The notes under the pieces: model-generated
Told to the model about the DNA's origin: nothing
The model's database searches: none
The model's input: the letters and a program-made list of their open reading frames with translations, nothing else
NCBI GenBank assembly: GCA_003439945.1
Contig: QVRM01006568.1
Coordinates: forward strand, 1-64,000
DNA from: Dermanyssus gallinae
Taxonomy: Eukaryota > Arthropoda > Arachnida > Mesostigmata > Dermanyssidae
DNA length: 64,000 nt
Direction: 5' to 3'
Shown here: positions 11,696 to 22,379 of the stretch, in pieces
Numbering within the stretch: the first letter of the stretch is position 1
Layout: each line of letters starts with the position of its first letter
Made by a program: the position numbers and the translations under genes

Positions 11696-11873
11696 TGAGC
11701 CACACGTCGTGAGCCGTAACGCTACAAACAGTGTAACACGAATGCTCTATGGCTGTACTAGATGTAATAGTCCGAACCTAGCGCTCTACTGAAAGAGGAA
11801 GGTAGACGGGCAAAGAAAACACACCCACACCTGATTCGCACAACAAACAGACACGCAGGTGCTACACACGACA

Positions 11874-11876
<3 letters not shown>

Positions 11877-11942
<66 letters not shown>

Positions 11943-11977
11943 CTATACATATATATATATATATATAATATATATAC
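11877..11977. repeat. (AT)n microsatellite, long
   Basis: About 100 bp of AT dinucleotides with small interruptions (ATGT, ATCTATAC). Confidence 0.97.
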
Positions 11978-12078
11978 ACAGATACACACAATTCACATGT
12001 ACCCACGTCGAATGGATAGGTTATTCAGCCAGTTTCAGTCGTAATCAGACACTGTCGCTTCTGTGGCGGCTACTGCTA

Positions 12079-12684
12079 ATGGTGATGGTGATAACATCGA
12101 AGAAGCAGCAGCAGCAGCAACACACACGAGGGTACCCGACGACATGGCCTGCGGGTTGGCCGGCCGGCGCCAGTCGACAGTGGACGACCACCAAAATGAA
12201 CAACGTGTACCGGGGAACCCTATCCATCGAAGACAGCATCTGCAACAACGAGAACAACAACAGCAACAAGAATGAGAACAACAACAACAACATCAACATC
12301 ATCAAGAGCGGCAGTAACAACAACATCAACGGCAGCAACAACAACAACGATGACGACAGCAACAACAACAACAACAACGATACGACAGCAACAACAACAA
12401 CAACAACAACAACAAGAATATCAAGAGCAACAACGACGGCATCAACAACAGCAACGCCATCAAGAGTCAATAACAACGGTATCAACTGCAACAACAGCGC
12501 CATCAAGAGCAACAACAACAATGTCGACAACAATAACGTCATCAAGAGCAACAGCAAAGGCGTCGACAACAGTAACAACGACAACAACAACAACAACGCC
12601 ATCAACAACAACAACAACAAAATGCCAACAACAAACCCGATAGAATATGAGCTCGATCAATACGCCCTGCTAGGAATAGCATTG
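12079..12684 (+). other. Asn/Thr-rich open frame ending at a possible splice donor
   Basis: An open plus frame encodes about 200 residues dominated by Asn/Ser/Thr homopolymers. Its non-repetitive parts are a stretch around 12180-12240 and a tail PIEYELDQYALLGIAL at 12637-12684, immediately followed by GTAAGA, a good 5' splice-site consensus. Read past that point the frame stops within six codons. This could be an exon encoding a low-complexity region, or just the AAC tract keeping frames open; the minus strand is also open (Val/Leu-rich). I do not recognise the tail as any family. Confidence 0.25.
12240..12625. repeat. AAC/AGC trinucleotide tract
   Basis: About 385 bp dominated by AACAAC with interspersed ATC, AGC and GGC triplets. 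Three plus frames and two minus frames are open through it. Confidence 0.9.
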
Positions 12685-12909
12685 GTAAGACACATTGATT
12701 GAAGCAACTGAACGAATCGACCACCGAACCCGAGCGAGACCGAAAGAAAAGGAATCCGTCTTCAGCCTCGGACGACACACTGACTCGAAACGACGAATAC
12801 GAAAGCCATCGTTGCTTCGATCGCTATGAGGACACGACTGACTGCATGCAGTGCGACTGTCACTACAATTACGACTATTACTATACTACAGCTAACTACT
12901 GCTAGTAAC

Positions 12910-12962
12910 TATTTTTACTGCTGCTGCTACTACGACTACTACGACTACTACTACTACTACTG
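12910..12962. repeat. (CTA/CGA)n trinucleotide run
   Basis: CTGCTG, then CTACGA, then CTACTACTA. Confidence 0.8.
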
Positions 12963-13094
12963 CATCCTAGCCTAACTGTTTGTCTGGTTCGCGTCCGATG
13001 GTCTCAATGGTGGCGGTGGTTAAATCGCGGCCGTCTAACCATGATGACGACCGGGCTAATGGCAGGAGTTGGGCGCGCCGTGAAGAGGCATTGC

Positions 13095-13268
13095 TTGCTG
13101 CAGTAACAGCACCAACAACAGTAACTACGACGAAATAACCAGCAGCAACAGTTGCACCAGCAACAGTAACCGAACAAGCAGGAAAATAAAGCACATGTAG
13201 CCGTACCAGCAACAACAGCAACAACAACAACACAACACAACAACAACAGCAACAACAACAACAACAAC

Positions 13269-13299
<31 letters not shown>

Positions 13300-13300
13300 G
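13095..13300. repeat. AAC/AGC trinucleotide tract
   Basis: Mostly AACAAC with AGC; densest at 13205-13300. Confidence 0.9.
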
Positions 13301-13375
13301 AAAAATACCCACCGAAACTACTCGTCGCACCACGGGCAAAGGTTCAGGGAAATAAGAAACAATCCGAATCATTAC

Positions 13376-13450
13376 CATCAGCAGCAGCAGCAGCAGCGGC
13401 AACTTCATCAACAACAACATCATCATCAACAACATCAGCGTCATCACCAT
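13376..13450. repeat. AGC/ATC/AAC trinucleotide tract
   Basis: Consecutive (CAG)n, CAACAA and CATCAT runs. Confidence 0.85.
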
Positions 13451-13764
13451 CATTAGCACTATTGTGGTCATGATTGGCGCCATCGTGATGAGTAGCGCCA
13501 TCATCACGGCTATTTGTCACTGGCTCAGCTCGATGCTCCCGGCCCTACCTCATGCTCCCGGCCTCTGTGTGGTCGCGACAGGGAAGAAACTCTCTAACAG
13601 GGAAGGAACACCTGCCCTGGTGCAGTCGTCATCGGGGCGCTGATACAGCCACCGGCGAACTAACCACGTGGTTCGTGCACTCGAGAGGTCTCACGAGCTC
13701 AGATCAGCTGGCCAAGAAGTGGTCAGCTGACTCATGGTAATCGTAGCCGATGAGGCCGATCATG
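13451..13764. other. Unassigned sequence between trinucleotide tracts
   Basis: No gene recognised. A 62-codon plus frame (13552-13740) has no domain. Confidence 0.3.
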
Positions 13765-13947
13765 TTGTTGCTGTTGGTGGTGATGGTGGTGTCGTTGTTG
13801 TTGTTGTTACTGCTGTTGTTGTTGCTGCTATTATTTTTCTTATTGTTATTCTTGATAATATTATTGTTGCTTGCGTCATCACTGTCGTGACCGCTCTGTT
13901 CAGTATTTCTAATTGTTGCTGTTACGGCTGTTGTAACTACTTGTGGC

Positions 13948-13980
<33 letters not shown>

Positions 13981-13982
13981 GG
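13765..13982. repeat. GTT/GCT trinucleotide tract (opposite polarity)
   Basis: TTG-rich on the plus strand, ending in (TTG)n at about 13950-13980. It is the complement of the AAC tracts upstream, so the two tract types face each other across about 300 bp. Confidence 0.9.
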
Positions 13983-14397
13983 TTGGGTTCGAGACCGAAC
14001 AAATACAACGTTAAGCAAAGCGACGACCGAACGCTTTGGTGGGCGGGGTATCATTGCCCTTACGATTCTGGTCGTAGAGGAGCCAGATAATCACATCACT
14101 CTCGCTCGTGTTGAGGTGGTCGCTGCAGTATATACATACAGCTGCAGTCGTATAGAGACCGGACCGGACCCGACGAGCGATTGTTGCGCGACAAATACAG
14201 CAAGCAACACAACGAGCAGCTCGGTTGGCATCAGTCGCCACAGCCGCTGATAGAAAGCGACTGCAGGAAAACAGCAGCAATAACAACAGCGCCATTTGCC
14301 ACCGCTTTGTTGGTTCGCATTGGGCTGCGATAGGTAGGCGATCATTGGAGACCAGTTGTCGCCAGGCCAACAGGAAGACAGTTGATGGAATAGTTCA

Positions 14398-14463
14398 TTT
14401 TTGTTTGTTTGTTGTTGTTATTTTGTTGTTGTTGTTGTTGTTGTTGCTGGTGGTGGTGGTGGT
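14398..14463. repeat. GTT then GGT trinucleotide tract
   Basis: TTGTTG run passing into GGTGGT. Confidence 0.9.
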
Positions 14464-14522
14464 GAATCCGTCATCACTCAATCAATCAGTTGATTGGGTC
14501 GGCCCTTCTTCTCGAGCGCTTG

Positions 14523-14637
14523 TAGCAGCAACAACAGCAACAATAACGATAACAACAACAACGACAACGACGACAACAACAACGACAACGACGACGACGA
14601 CGACAACAACAACAACAACGACAACAACATCAACAAT
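14523..14637. repeat. AAC/ACG trinucleotide tract
   Basis: AACAACGAC and ACGACGACG runs, again of opposite polarity to the GTT tract just before it. Confidence 0.9.
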
Positions 14638-14793
14638 CGTGCTGTTTGACTTGTAGGACGACGATGGTTAAAGCAGAATCGCTGTTGCCATCCACGAGAC
14701 CGACCGCGTCTTGTCCCGTTGACAAGGGTGAAGTCGGTTAATTGTTTCGCTTAGTTTGTCTTTACGCGCCCGCCAACTGTCGACAGCAAGAAG

Positions 14794-14799
<6 letters not shown>

Positions 14800-14850
<51 letters not shown>
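14800..14850. repeat. (AT)n microsatellite
   Basis: Uninterrupted run of about 50 bp. Confidence 0.97.
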
Positions 14851-14855
<5 letters not shown>

Positions 14856-15828
14856 AAGCATAACAAACATTTTAAATAGAGCCATTCATTGTTCTAAGAT
14901 TTTAAGACCTGCATCAGAGTGCATATATACGTGCAAGTACAACTTGAATTGCCTATTGCATAAAACAGTTTTTAACGCCAGTTGTTTGTTAAAGACAGGC
15001 ATAACATCGGCATACAACATAGTCGACTCGTAGGCATGGTAAATAAAATATACAGGGGTTGGCCAGTAAGCCGTCTCTTTTGACATTTACCAAGTGCGAG
15101 CTGAGTTGGAATCGAACTAGTGTGACTGTAAGATAAGACGTGTCGTTTGATAAACTGCATACGATTACATTCAGTGTATGCATTTAAGGACACTACCTGC
15201 CTCCTGTGTGCATGTGCTAGGTACGTTGGTGATCCGCTAGTTTATTTAGCGTGCATAACTTGTCAGTATAGCACGATTATCATTATCATTGACATCATCA
15301 CGTTTATAACACTCGTAAGGAGGATGCATCAACGACGCCTTCAGTCGATGCTTAATGGCTACGCCGGTTGTATAGTTATGCCGACAGAGTAAGCATGGCC
15401 AGTTCTAGGATGCCTGCAAGACTTCGACTGTTCAGTGTGAGAAAAGTCTAATAAAAAAAAGCACACGATGCCGCGTGGTACCTGGGGCATCTTTCACCAT
15501 ATCTTATACATATACATGTATCTGCAGGTGTATGAAACCTCTCCTTCCCGCATAAAACGTGATGAAAGCCATGAACAGCAAAGCGCGTGAGAACGTTGAC
15601 AAGACAATTGTATTTTTAAAGACGCAAATAAGTAATAATTATCTATTAGACTTTTCTGACTAATAAATACTGTCCAGTGTTGTTAAGGGACTGCTGAGCG
15701 TGCGTAAAGTCACTCGCCTTGTTGCCACTGTAGCTGCCGTGCCGTGGTCAATGCGCGTTAAGCGTTGTACCCCGGTACCCAATGACGACGGGCTGGGTTT
15801 CGCCTCGGACATACAGTTCATATGGCAC
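14851..15828. other. Unassigned sequence
   Basis: No recognisable gene or element. Short frames at 14886-15193 (-) and 15147-15392 (+) have no domain. Confidence 0.35.
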
Positions 15829-15844
15829 AGTTCAATACTCATTG
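15829..15844. repeat. Perfect target-site duplication (left) of SINE family 2 copy B
   Basis: AGTTCAATACTCATTG, identical at 16143-16158. Confidence 0.95.
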
Positions 15845-16142
15845 TGGCGGCGTGGTCTAGGAGACTAGTGTGCTAGTTAGTCATGGTTGTCATCTACCGG
15901 GTTATCGCCGGTCGGATCCCTGACAATGGTCGAATTTTCATTGAGCAATGCTCACTGAGAATAGACAGATGATAAACCCGATGACACCGCCGAGAGAGCG
16001 GCCATGCTGCCACAAGGACTGTTTGGGAAACCCTAGATATCTTAACATGTCCGGTGCCTTCGGTGCATTGAAGTTATGCCTCACGGCGGTTCCAAGTCTG
16101 TAGGGGACGGAAAATTGTCACCTCCTAAAAATTAAAAAAAAA
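15845..16142 (+). mobile_element. tRNA-derived SINE, family 2, full-length copy B
   Basis: A 298-bp element begins TGGCGGCGTGGTCTAGGAG (A-box-like TGGTCTAGGAG), has a B-box-like GCCGGTCGGATCCC about 60 bp further, and continues with a non-tRNA body to GTCTGTAGGGGACGG. It ends in an A-rich tail (CCTAAAAATTAAAAAAAAAA). Perfect 16-bp direct repeats border the unit on both sides. A related copy lies at 41.2 kb and a fragment at 11.6 kb. The perfect duplications point to a relatively recent insertion by LINE-supplied reverse transcription. It encodes no protein. Confidence 0.9.
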
Positions 16143-16158
16143 AGTTCAATACTCATTG
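16143..16158. repeat. Perfect target-site duplication (right) of SINE family 2 copy B
   Basis: Partner of 15829-15844, 16 of 16 identical, directly after the A-tail. Confidence 0.95.
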
Positions 16159-17582
16159 CTCATACTTACTCTCAAACATACACAGATACATACAGATACA
16201 CCCTTGCTCGACCCATTTGCTCTACACTGTTAAACTAGGAGCAAACGCAGATATATATACAGAGAGAAAGAGAGAGACAGAGATGGACAGAGATATAGAG
16301 AATCACGTGGTCTTCTATAGCTACGTCCTACCCAACCCATCCCCCCAGCAGGTAGAGGGGCACAGTTAGACCTGCCGCTAATTTTGGCCAGACCACTGAT
16401 GCCGCCTAGATAGACGACCGATGTCGACGACGACATTTGTTTCGTTTCGTTTTGTTCGGTGCGATCAGGCACCGATTCCAGCCAACGCTCGCGAGCGCGC
16501 GCCTCTCCTCTCGAATGACCAACTATCGGTGCGCTGGAAGCGTAGCCTGGAAACCCGAGAGCCAGCCAGGCCGCTAACCCGCCTCCCGATCGGAGGGACC
16601 CCTGACTCGAGCGGAATGCGCGTTCGAGGGAAACGTCATAGGGGCAGCCCATGCCGCAAAGCGCGGGCCACCTGTCGCCAGCGTGTTTGGAACTGTGTTG
16701 GAACTCTGCTAGGAAGCAAACTGGAGATTGAGACAATAACCTCCAACACAACACAACACAACAACCAACCAGCCAGCCAAGCAACCAACGAACGAACCAG
16801 TCAAGTAAGCAAGCTCGAAACGAAACCAACAACGACTATTAATACTGCTGATGCTGCTGCTGCTGCTGTTTCTGCTATTTGTAAGCTACGACAGCCTCGT
16901 ATTGAAGGAACGGGCCACGTCCGACTCCGATCAGCGACTCTTCTACAATGTTTCTTTCTCGTCTTTCGTGCTTTTTCCTAGGCCATCTCATCTCTTCACC
17001 CAGCCCGACACGAACTGTGCTACGCGAATCTAGCAGATTCGCGTAGGACATTCTAACCAAGATTGGGTTGAAAACAAAACACTGCCCCTTATATATATCT
17101 AAAACTGCCGCCGCAGTTATAGACGCCACCTTGGCTGAGCTATGCCTGGGTTAGAGGGCTAACGCGTAAGAGGTAAGTGCCCTTCCCTAGTAATTAGAGA
17201 AAAAGTAACTATGTGCATTTATATATATATTGTTGCAAACGCCCCGTTTATATGTATTTCATATAACATGGGGCTTTTGCAGCGATAAATACCTGCACTA
17301 ACAAAGGCTGTTTACTCATACTTGGTTATTGCGTTGTTAATTGTTGTTGCTTCACATTGACAGTGCATGTGCAGTGTATGATGTTCGTCTACATTTGTTT
17401 GTCCGCAATGTTTGCACACACAAAGTCGTGTTTGTCAAGGCACTTGTCTTTTAGACAAATAAATTAGTAAAGTTACCAAAAGCTAATGTTATGTTGCCTT
17501 TGTCTTTGTAATTCTGGAGTACTCGTTTTAAAAAGATATAGAATAACAAATATATACTTTGTTAGGCGTATGTCTTTAACCT
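16159..17582. other. Unassigned, GC-richer sequence open on both strands
   Basis: Both strands carry long openings (minus 16230-16832, 200 codons; plus 16421-16981, 186 codons). Neither shows a domain, signal or family I recognise. The minus frame reads through a TA/GA simple repeat at its end (16250-16300). The higher GC content at 16400-17000 would suit an untranslated first exon or promoter, but that is only a guess. Confidence 0.25.
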
Positions 17583-17713
17583 AATCAAATCAATCAAATC
17601 AAATGCACCTTTATTTAGTCAAAGGGGGGACAATATTTACATTTTAGAAACCGTTACCTAGATACATACAATAGTCAGTTTACTTGTGTGGCGACATTTG
17701 CACTGTTAGTGCT

Positions 17714-17925
17714 TTAAGTTCTCATTGCCCTCGCCATCCGCCACGAAAACATGTTATTTACACGATCTGTCTTGGCAATTTGTTTCGACGAGATGGTGTT
17801 ACCGCTTCTAAGATTGTTCAACCGAATGCTAAAATAATTTGACTTATTTGATGAGTTTATAATACGATTGAACATGCGATAATCCGCTCTGGACTGAAGT
17901 TCCCGAATAGGGCTTATCACAATAG
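17714..17925 (-). pseudogene. LINE C-terminal piece and stop
   Basis: About 70 residues beginning near ISPIRELQSRADYRM and ending FSWRMARAMRT at the stop. The same segment is repeated with about 10 percent differences in the copy at 23462, which supports its being the true protein terminus. Confidence 0.7.
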
Positions 17926-17946
17926 AATTTCGGGCAACGTTACACC

Positions 17947-18360
17947 TTAACGAGACACGACGAAGAATCTCCTCTGTACACTTTCCATTGCTTCAATGTG
18001 TTTATCTAAGTAAGGCCGCCAAACCTCACAGCAATAGAGAAACTTAGGTACAACCAAACTATTATAAAGCCTCATGTAAAAATTGTAATCATTAATTATG
18101 AAACAACGAAATATGGTATTAGATATAAGATTAGCTGATCGGATGACTTGTGTAATATGGGTGCTAAAATCCTGTTGCGGTGTCACCGCAACCCCTAGGT
18201 CCCTAATACAATTTAAAATAGGGATAGCCTCCCCATGTAGCGTGTAGTTATGGGCTTCTTTTAAACACAATACAGCACATTTCGGCACTGATATAAGCAT
18301 TTCATTATCCACACACCACTTAGAAACCGCTTCAATCGTACTCTGTAGTACTTGTCCTTT
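17947..18360 (-). pseudogene. LINE C-terminal region after the RT frameshift
   Basis: Continues the RT thumb/connection region: CVDNEMLISVPKCAVL, IRDLGVAVTPQQDFSTHI (LGV motif typical of jockey/CR1 RTs), then YNSLVVPKFLYCCEVWRPYL (a version of the common LVxPxLxYxxxxW motif). The frame ends at 17947; a further C-terminal piece (SPIRELQSRADYRMFNRI) continues at 17920-17714 in a different frame. At least two frameshifts are therefore present. Confidence 0.8.
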
Positions 18361-18868
18361 CGCTAGCGGTGTTGGAAGGTCCGTATAGTTTCAAATCATC
18401 AGCATAAAGCTTATAAGTTATCGACTCAGGAATAACGTTTCTAAGATCTAAAACAAATGTGCAAAATAAAAGTGGCCCGAGGCTTGATCCCTGAGGAACA
18501 CCTAAGGGGCACGTGCCCGACTCACTAAAGCTATTGTTTACGCGAACGCAGAACTCTCTATGGGTAAGATAACTAGCAATCCATGATATAGAGCGAGTAT
18601 CTACATCCAAGTACCTAAGCTTTTGTACAAGTTTTACATGGTTTACTCTATCAAATGCCTTCGAGAAATCAAAATATATACAATCAAAGGCCAGCCTATT
18701 GTTTATCATAACAGCCCAATCTTGAGTCATTTCGACGAGTTGAGTTGCCGTGGATTTGCCTTTAGTAAAACCATGATGATTCTCATCCAGCAAGCATTTA
18801 GATTGAAAAAAATTAAAAATGTGGTCCACTAGCAGTTTTTCAAAGATGATACATGCTGACCCGCATGT
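18332..18868 (-). pseudogene. Reverse transcriptase domain of the CR1/jockey-like LINE
   Basis: This frame holds the RT palm motifs in order: HHGFTKGKSTATQL (18770s), YFDFSKAFDRV (motif A with the catalytic Asp, 18680s), GVPQGSSLGPLLF (motif B, 18500s) and KLYADDLKLYG (motif C, YADD, 18410s). The polymerase would copy the element RNA at the target site. The reading frame slips at about 18360, after GPSNTAS; the downstream part (LQSTIEAVSKWCVDNEML) continues in another frame. No endonuclease domain remains. The copy is therefore not functional, although all three catalytic motifs are intact. Confidence 0.85.
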
Positions 18869-19189
18869 ATCCTAATGACCCGCTTGATGTATGTGCTTTT
18901 GAGTATCACTCTATTATCGATTGTGCAGTGCAAACTTCTAAAGACAATTAAAATGTCATAAATGTGGCCACTTTTCGGTATCGTAAAAAATTCGTGGCGG
19001 TAAGATTGATTAAAGTCATCTTAAAAAGACTCATGGCGGTTTTCACTGTATCGCTGCTACAATGGTCCTTGCCCGCTGCTCATCCAGGTGCCTGGTAAGT
19101 TTTAGCCGGGGATTGGTGTTACTCCGAAATATTTGAAGTAACCAGCTAGCTATAGTTATAGGATAAAAAAAAGGACTAAAAATAGCTAT
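18869..19189. other. Unassigned spacer between two LINE fragments
   Basis: No feature recognised between the 5' breakpoints of two divergently oriented LINE pieces. Confidence 0.35.
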
Positions 19190-19816
19190 AGGATTAAAAC
19201 GAAGTGGGATCGCAGAGTAGAGTTCGCAGATTGGGTACAATTGTCAGCAATGGGCAAGAGCGAGGGTATCAGACAAATGGTGAAATTGAAGGTAAACAAG
19301 TTATATACAGACAAATGGAAATTGGCGATGGGCTACAAATCAAGTTTGGCAACTATGTATGGAAAGGAAAAGCGGGAAAGGGGCCGGGTAGAATGGGTAT
19401 ACGACAATTCAAGAGCGAGTGGGCTATTGGCAGATGCCAGAGCAGGGATGTTGAATACAAGGATACATAGAGCTAAATATAAGGAGGGGCAAACTACAGA
19501 ATGTCGAGCATGTGGGCTAGAGAATGAGTCAATCGGACATATTATTAAAGAATGTATAGCCTTCGGGGGGAGCAGAGATTTAGAGCTGTCGGAGGCCCGT
19601 AGCTCTAGGACCAAATGTTAGAAATAACCTGGTCGATATTACAAAGAAGAGGTTGTCACAATGGAAAGCAAATACTCAGTAGGTATTGAAGTAGACATGG
19701 ATTTTATGGATACGTAGGTAATATATATGTTGCCGCTCTAAGCGCCCTGATATAAAAGGGTGACATGTGTATTTAGGTATACATGCCAAGCGAACAATAA
19801 ATAAATCAATCAATAG
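19190..19816 (+). pseudogene. LINE 3' end with C-terminal zinc knuckle
   Basis: From about 19202 (KWDRRVEFADWVQLSAM) to 19621 an open frame encodes a LINE ORF2 C-terminus: a Lys-rich region, then VYDNSRASGLLADARAGMLN and the knuckle CRACGLENESIGHIIKEC, which fits C-x2-C-x8-H-x4-C. This region after RT is common in LINEs annotated as tick transposons, a family memory that suggests an acarine host. The 3' end carries AATAAATAAATCAATCAATA near 19796-19816, a plausible short-repeat tail. The RT domain is absent, so this is a 5'-truncated copy. Confidence 0.75.
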
Positions 19817-21107
19817 TTGTTTTTTATATGTATATGAATATGCCTGCAGTCTACACCATATCGCTCCCCATGATACAAACGTACGCTTTTGCCCGATCGT
19901 ACTGATGATGAGCATCACTGATGACTACCACGAATTACATATTAGTCGTTCCTCTAATGAAGGCATAGCTGCATGCACTGCTAATACGCCCGCGCAAGAA
20001 TTAGACTCTAATTTATTAAACGATACATTTTAAAGAAGGCGCGCAGTGGGCTAAAAGATTTGACCTGACATGTGCCACAGTTTACATAGAATAACAAAGA
20101 TTTATTACACTGCGGGCCGCATAATACGTGTGCTCGAGCCAGCTTCCAACGGGCAAGGGCTATCACCTTTTATTTATAGATTGCCATTCGTGTGAGCCAA
20201 ACGAGCCATCCTGCGTGGTACCTATGCATTTAATCGCTCTTAATTCATTATATTCACAAACTAATTGTATCACGTGTGGGGCTGTTACCATGACGCGTAT
20301 TTTTGTCGGCCTTACTTGCCTTACTAGCCAGGCTCTACGAGCTTGTCTCCAAACTAGACCTCGCCGTGAACCTAACGAAGAGGGCGGCATGAAAATTTCT
20401 GCGGGGACGCCAAGTAGCGCCTAATGATAGCCTTCGCCTGGACGGCATTCCCCTTTTGTATGTCAACGATTCTACAATCTTGGTTCCCCTCTCCAGCAAC
20501 GGCTGCAGCTTCACCGCACACCTGACAGAGATACCTGTATGCAGAACGGGCGTGACGCGGCAAACATAACCAAATCCTCGCAACGACTATTTTCAGCAGT
20601 GCGCCTTTTAGACCTGAAAGTAGCCCTAGTTGCCGCCTCTAAAGGTGATTAAATCTAGAAGAACCTCTCCAGGAAAAATCTCTAGCAAATGGCATCAAAG
20701 CACCTTTTCTGAAACAGACACTCACGTCAGGCTGCACGCAATCGGCTCGTATACCTATTTTCCAACACCCTGTTATTTAGCAAAGCTTTCCGACCGGTCG
20801 CCATGAGGATTGTGATCAATAATGCGTATCAATACCTGTAATATTCGTGATAGATCCGATACTTTAGAATCTGCCAATTTTTAATGATAAGCTTAAGACT
20901 TTTGTTCCTATATCAATTCGTAAAAATGTTGAGTGTGTTGCAGTTTATGTTTATGCATGTGTTCGTGTATATTTTGATATTTTGATAGCTACCTTTCAAG
21001 GGTGAGTAATCGCATATGTATTCTGCAATTTCGATACAGAAATAAAGTACCCCTTTGATTCTGTCCCGGCTTGCAAGAGAGACGACGACATATAACTGAC
21101 ACGTGAC
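19817..21107. other. Unassigned, with a possible decayed RT remnant
   Basis: The plus strand at 20330-20560 reads LYELVSKLDLAVNLTK and, after a stop, LRLDGIPLLYVND, which resembles the region following the YADD box of a LINE RT. The rest shows nothing recognisable. I consider the RT reading weak. Confidence 0.25.
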
Positions 21108-21404
21108 ATGTACCATTATGTCGAGTTCTCATATAGACGTCCGACTTGCCTTGTAACGTCTGACCTAATAATATCATCCGAGACAGGTATGCAACAAGGA
21201 GACCCTCTTGGTCCACCTTTATTTTGCCTGGCAATTAACGACCTGATCAAATCGCTCGAAACCCCGCTTAACATGTGGTACTTGGACGATGGCGTACTGG
21301 CAGGCACCGCCTCCACAATCGCTAATGACTCACAGAGGATACTCGATTTCGAGACGGTAAGCGGCTTAGCTCTGAACCCCTTGAAATGCAAACTGTTCGT
21401 ATGA
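21108..21404 (+). pseudogene. Reverse transcriptase fragment, YLDD type
   Basis: A 98-codon frame has ETGMQQGDPLGPPLFCLAI (RT motif B, near 21185-21240), then WYLDDGVLAG (motif C, near 21280) and GLALNPLKCKLFV (motif D-like KC region) before a stop. The upstream motif A and the downstream protein are not found, so it is a fragment. The QQGDPLGPxLF and YLDD combination differs from the YADD element at 18 kb and the FADD element at 35 kb, so a third LINE lineage is present. The clade cannot be settled by eye. Confidence 0.75.
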
Positions 21405-21409
21405 ATCCT

Positions 21410-22379
21410 GATGCAGATACCAAACAGGCAATCTTGGTGCATGTCGATAGAAAGTAAATGATTACACTACAAAAAATGCTGCCTATGAGCCTAAAAAGTG
21501 TGCGAGCAAAGCGAATTGTCTACAGCGTAACTTGCACAAAGTTATAGCTGAACCAAAGCACAAGACCCAGCATCGTTACGAAAACAGGCCCTTGTGTTAA
21601 CAGCACCATGCTGTGTTTTTAAAGGAATTAGAAAAACGTACGGTACTTCGAGTTTCTGCAAAGCAATAAAATTCATTACAGTTAAATGTACTACTCGACC
21701 TTTTAAAGCAAACCGAGATGGTGCAAGACCATCTAAGAAAGGCGACGGTGTACATATGATTCACTAGAGGGTATGTTTGAATTATGCACATCTCTAACTA
21801 CTTGATATTTTCGACAGAACTTCGTGGAAACTGTATATACATATAAATTATATTTTAAATTTGAGGCTTTTTCGGCGAGCTTACCTCCGTGGTAAAAAAT
21901 GTCAGGTATTAGTTTTTAAATATATTTATAACTAGAAACGGCTCACAAATACTTGCAGATATGCAACTATTGCTGCAAATAAAGCCGACTTTGGGAGTAG
22001 AGGACAAGGTCGGCATGTTTAAGTGTCCTGGCGGGGCGGCGCCATCGACTATATATATATATATATATATATATACTATCTAAACAGTGATTTTGAAAAA
22101 TAGAAGTTTCTCAGGGCGTTTGTTATAAATAAATGAAGGTCGTAAGCGGATATCCTTTGTAGACAAATAACGGCAGTGTAGTGGCATGTGTCAAGAGTCA
22201 CGTATTGGAATTATCTCTAGTTTGGGGGCGACGCACAATCGCAGTTGGATACGTTCGAAGAGAAATCACTGGACCTCCAGTAAGATGAGAGTATTGTCTC
22301 TGATATAGAACTGACCAAGTAAGCGAAGCCACTTATGCGTCCGTTCAGCCTGTTGTGACTGCGGCATTTACCTCCGATA
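21410..22379. other. Unassigned sequence
   Basis: No gene recognised apart from an AT run at 22050-22075. Confidence 0.35.
22050..22075. repeat. (AT)n microsatellite
   Basis: Uninterrupted AT run. Confidence 0.95.

Larger units (their letters stand above)
17583..18868 (-). mobile_element. CR1/jockey-like non-LTR retrotransposon, 5'-truncated
   Basis: On the minus strand this is the 3' part of a LINE: reverse transcriptase, C-terminal region, about 130 bp of 3' UTR, and a short-repeat tail (ATTTGATTTGATTGATTTG, plus-strand 17583-17604). Reading enters RT at CGSACIIFEKLLVDH (about 18860-18820), right after an in-frame stop, so the element is truncated there. Tandem-repeat tails instead of poly-A are typical of CR1/L2-type LINEs. 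A second, shorter copy of the same 3' end lies at 23462-23800 in the opposite orientation. Confidence 0.85.

Noticed and set aside
12045..12660. 191-codon Leu-rich minus frame resembling a multi-span membrane protein
   Set aside because: It is the complement of the AAC/AGC tract; Leu/Val strings come from GTT/GCT triplets, not a true transmembrane protein.
13004..13507. Leu/Met-rich minus frame, possible hydrophobic protein
   Set aside because: Produced by CAT/CAG/AAC triplet repeats with no conserved motif.
16230..16832. 200-codon minus frame as a gene
   Set aside because: No domain, the opposite strand is open over the same DNA, and its end runs through a TA/GA repeat.
20330..20570. Decayed RT after the YADD box
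   Set aside because: Only LYELVSKLDLAVNLTK and LDGIPLLYVND look RT-like, with a stop between; too short to claim as a feature of its own.
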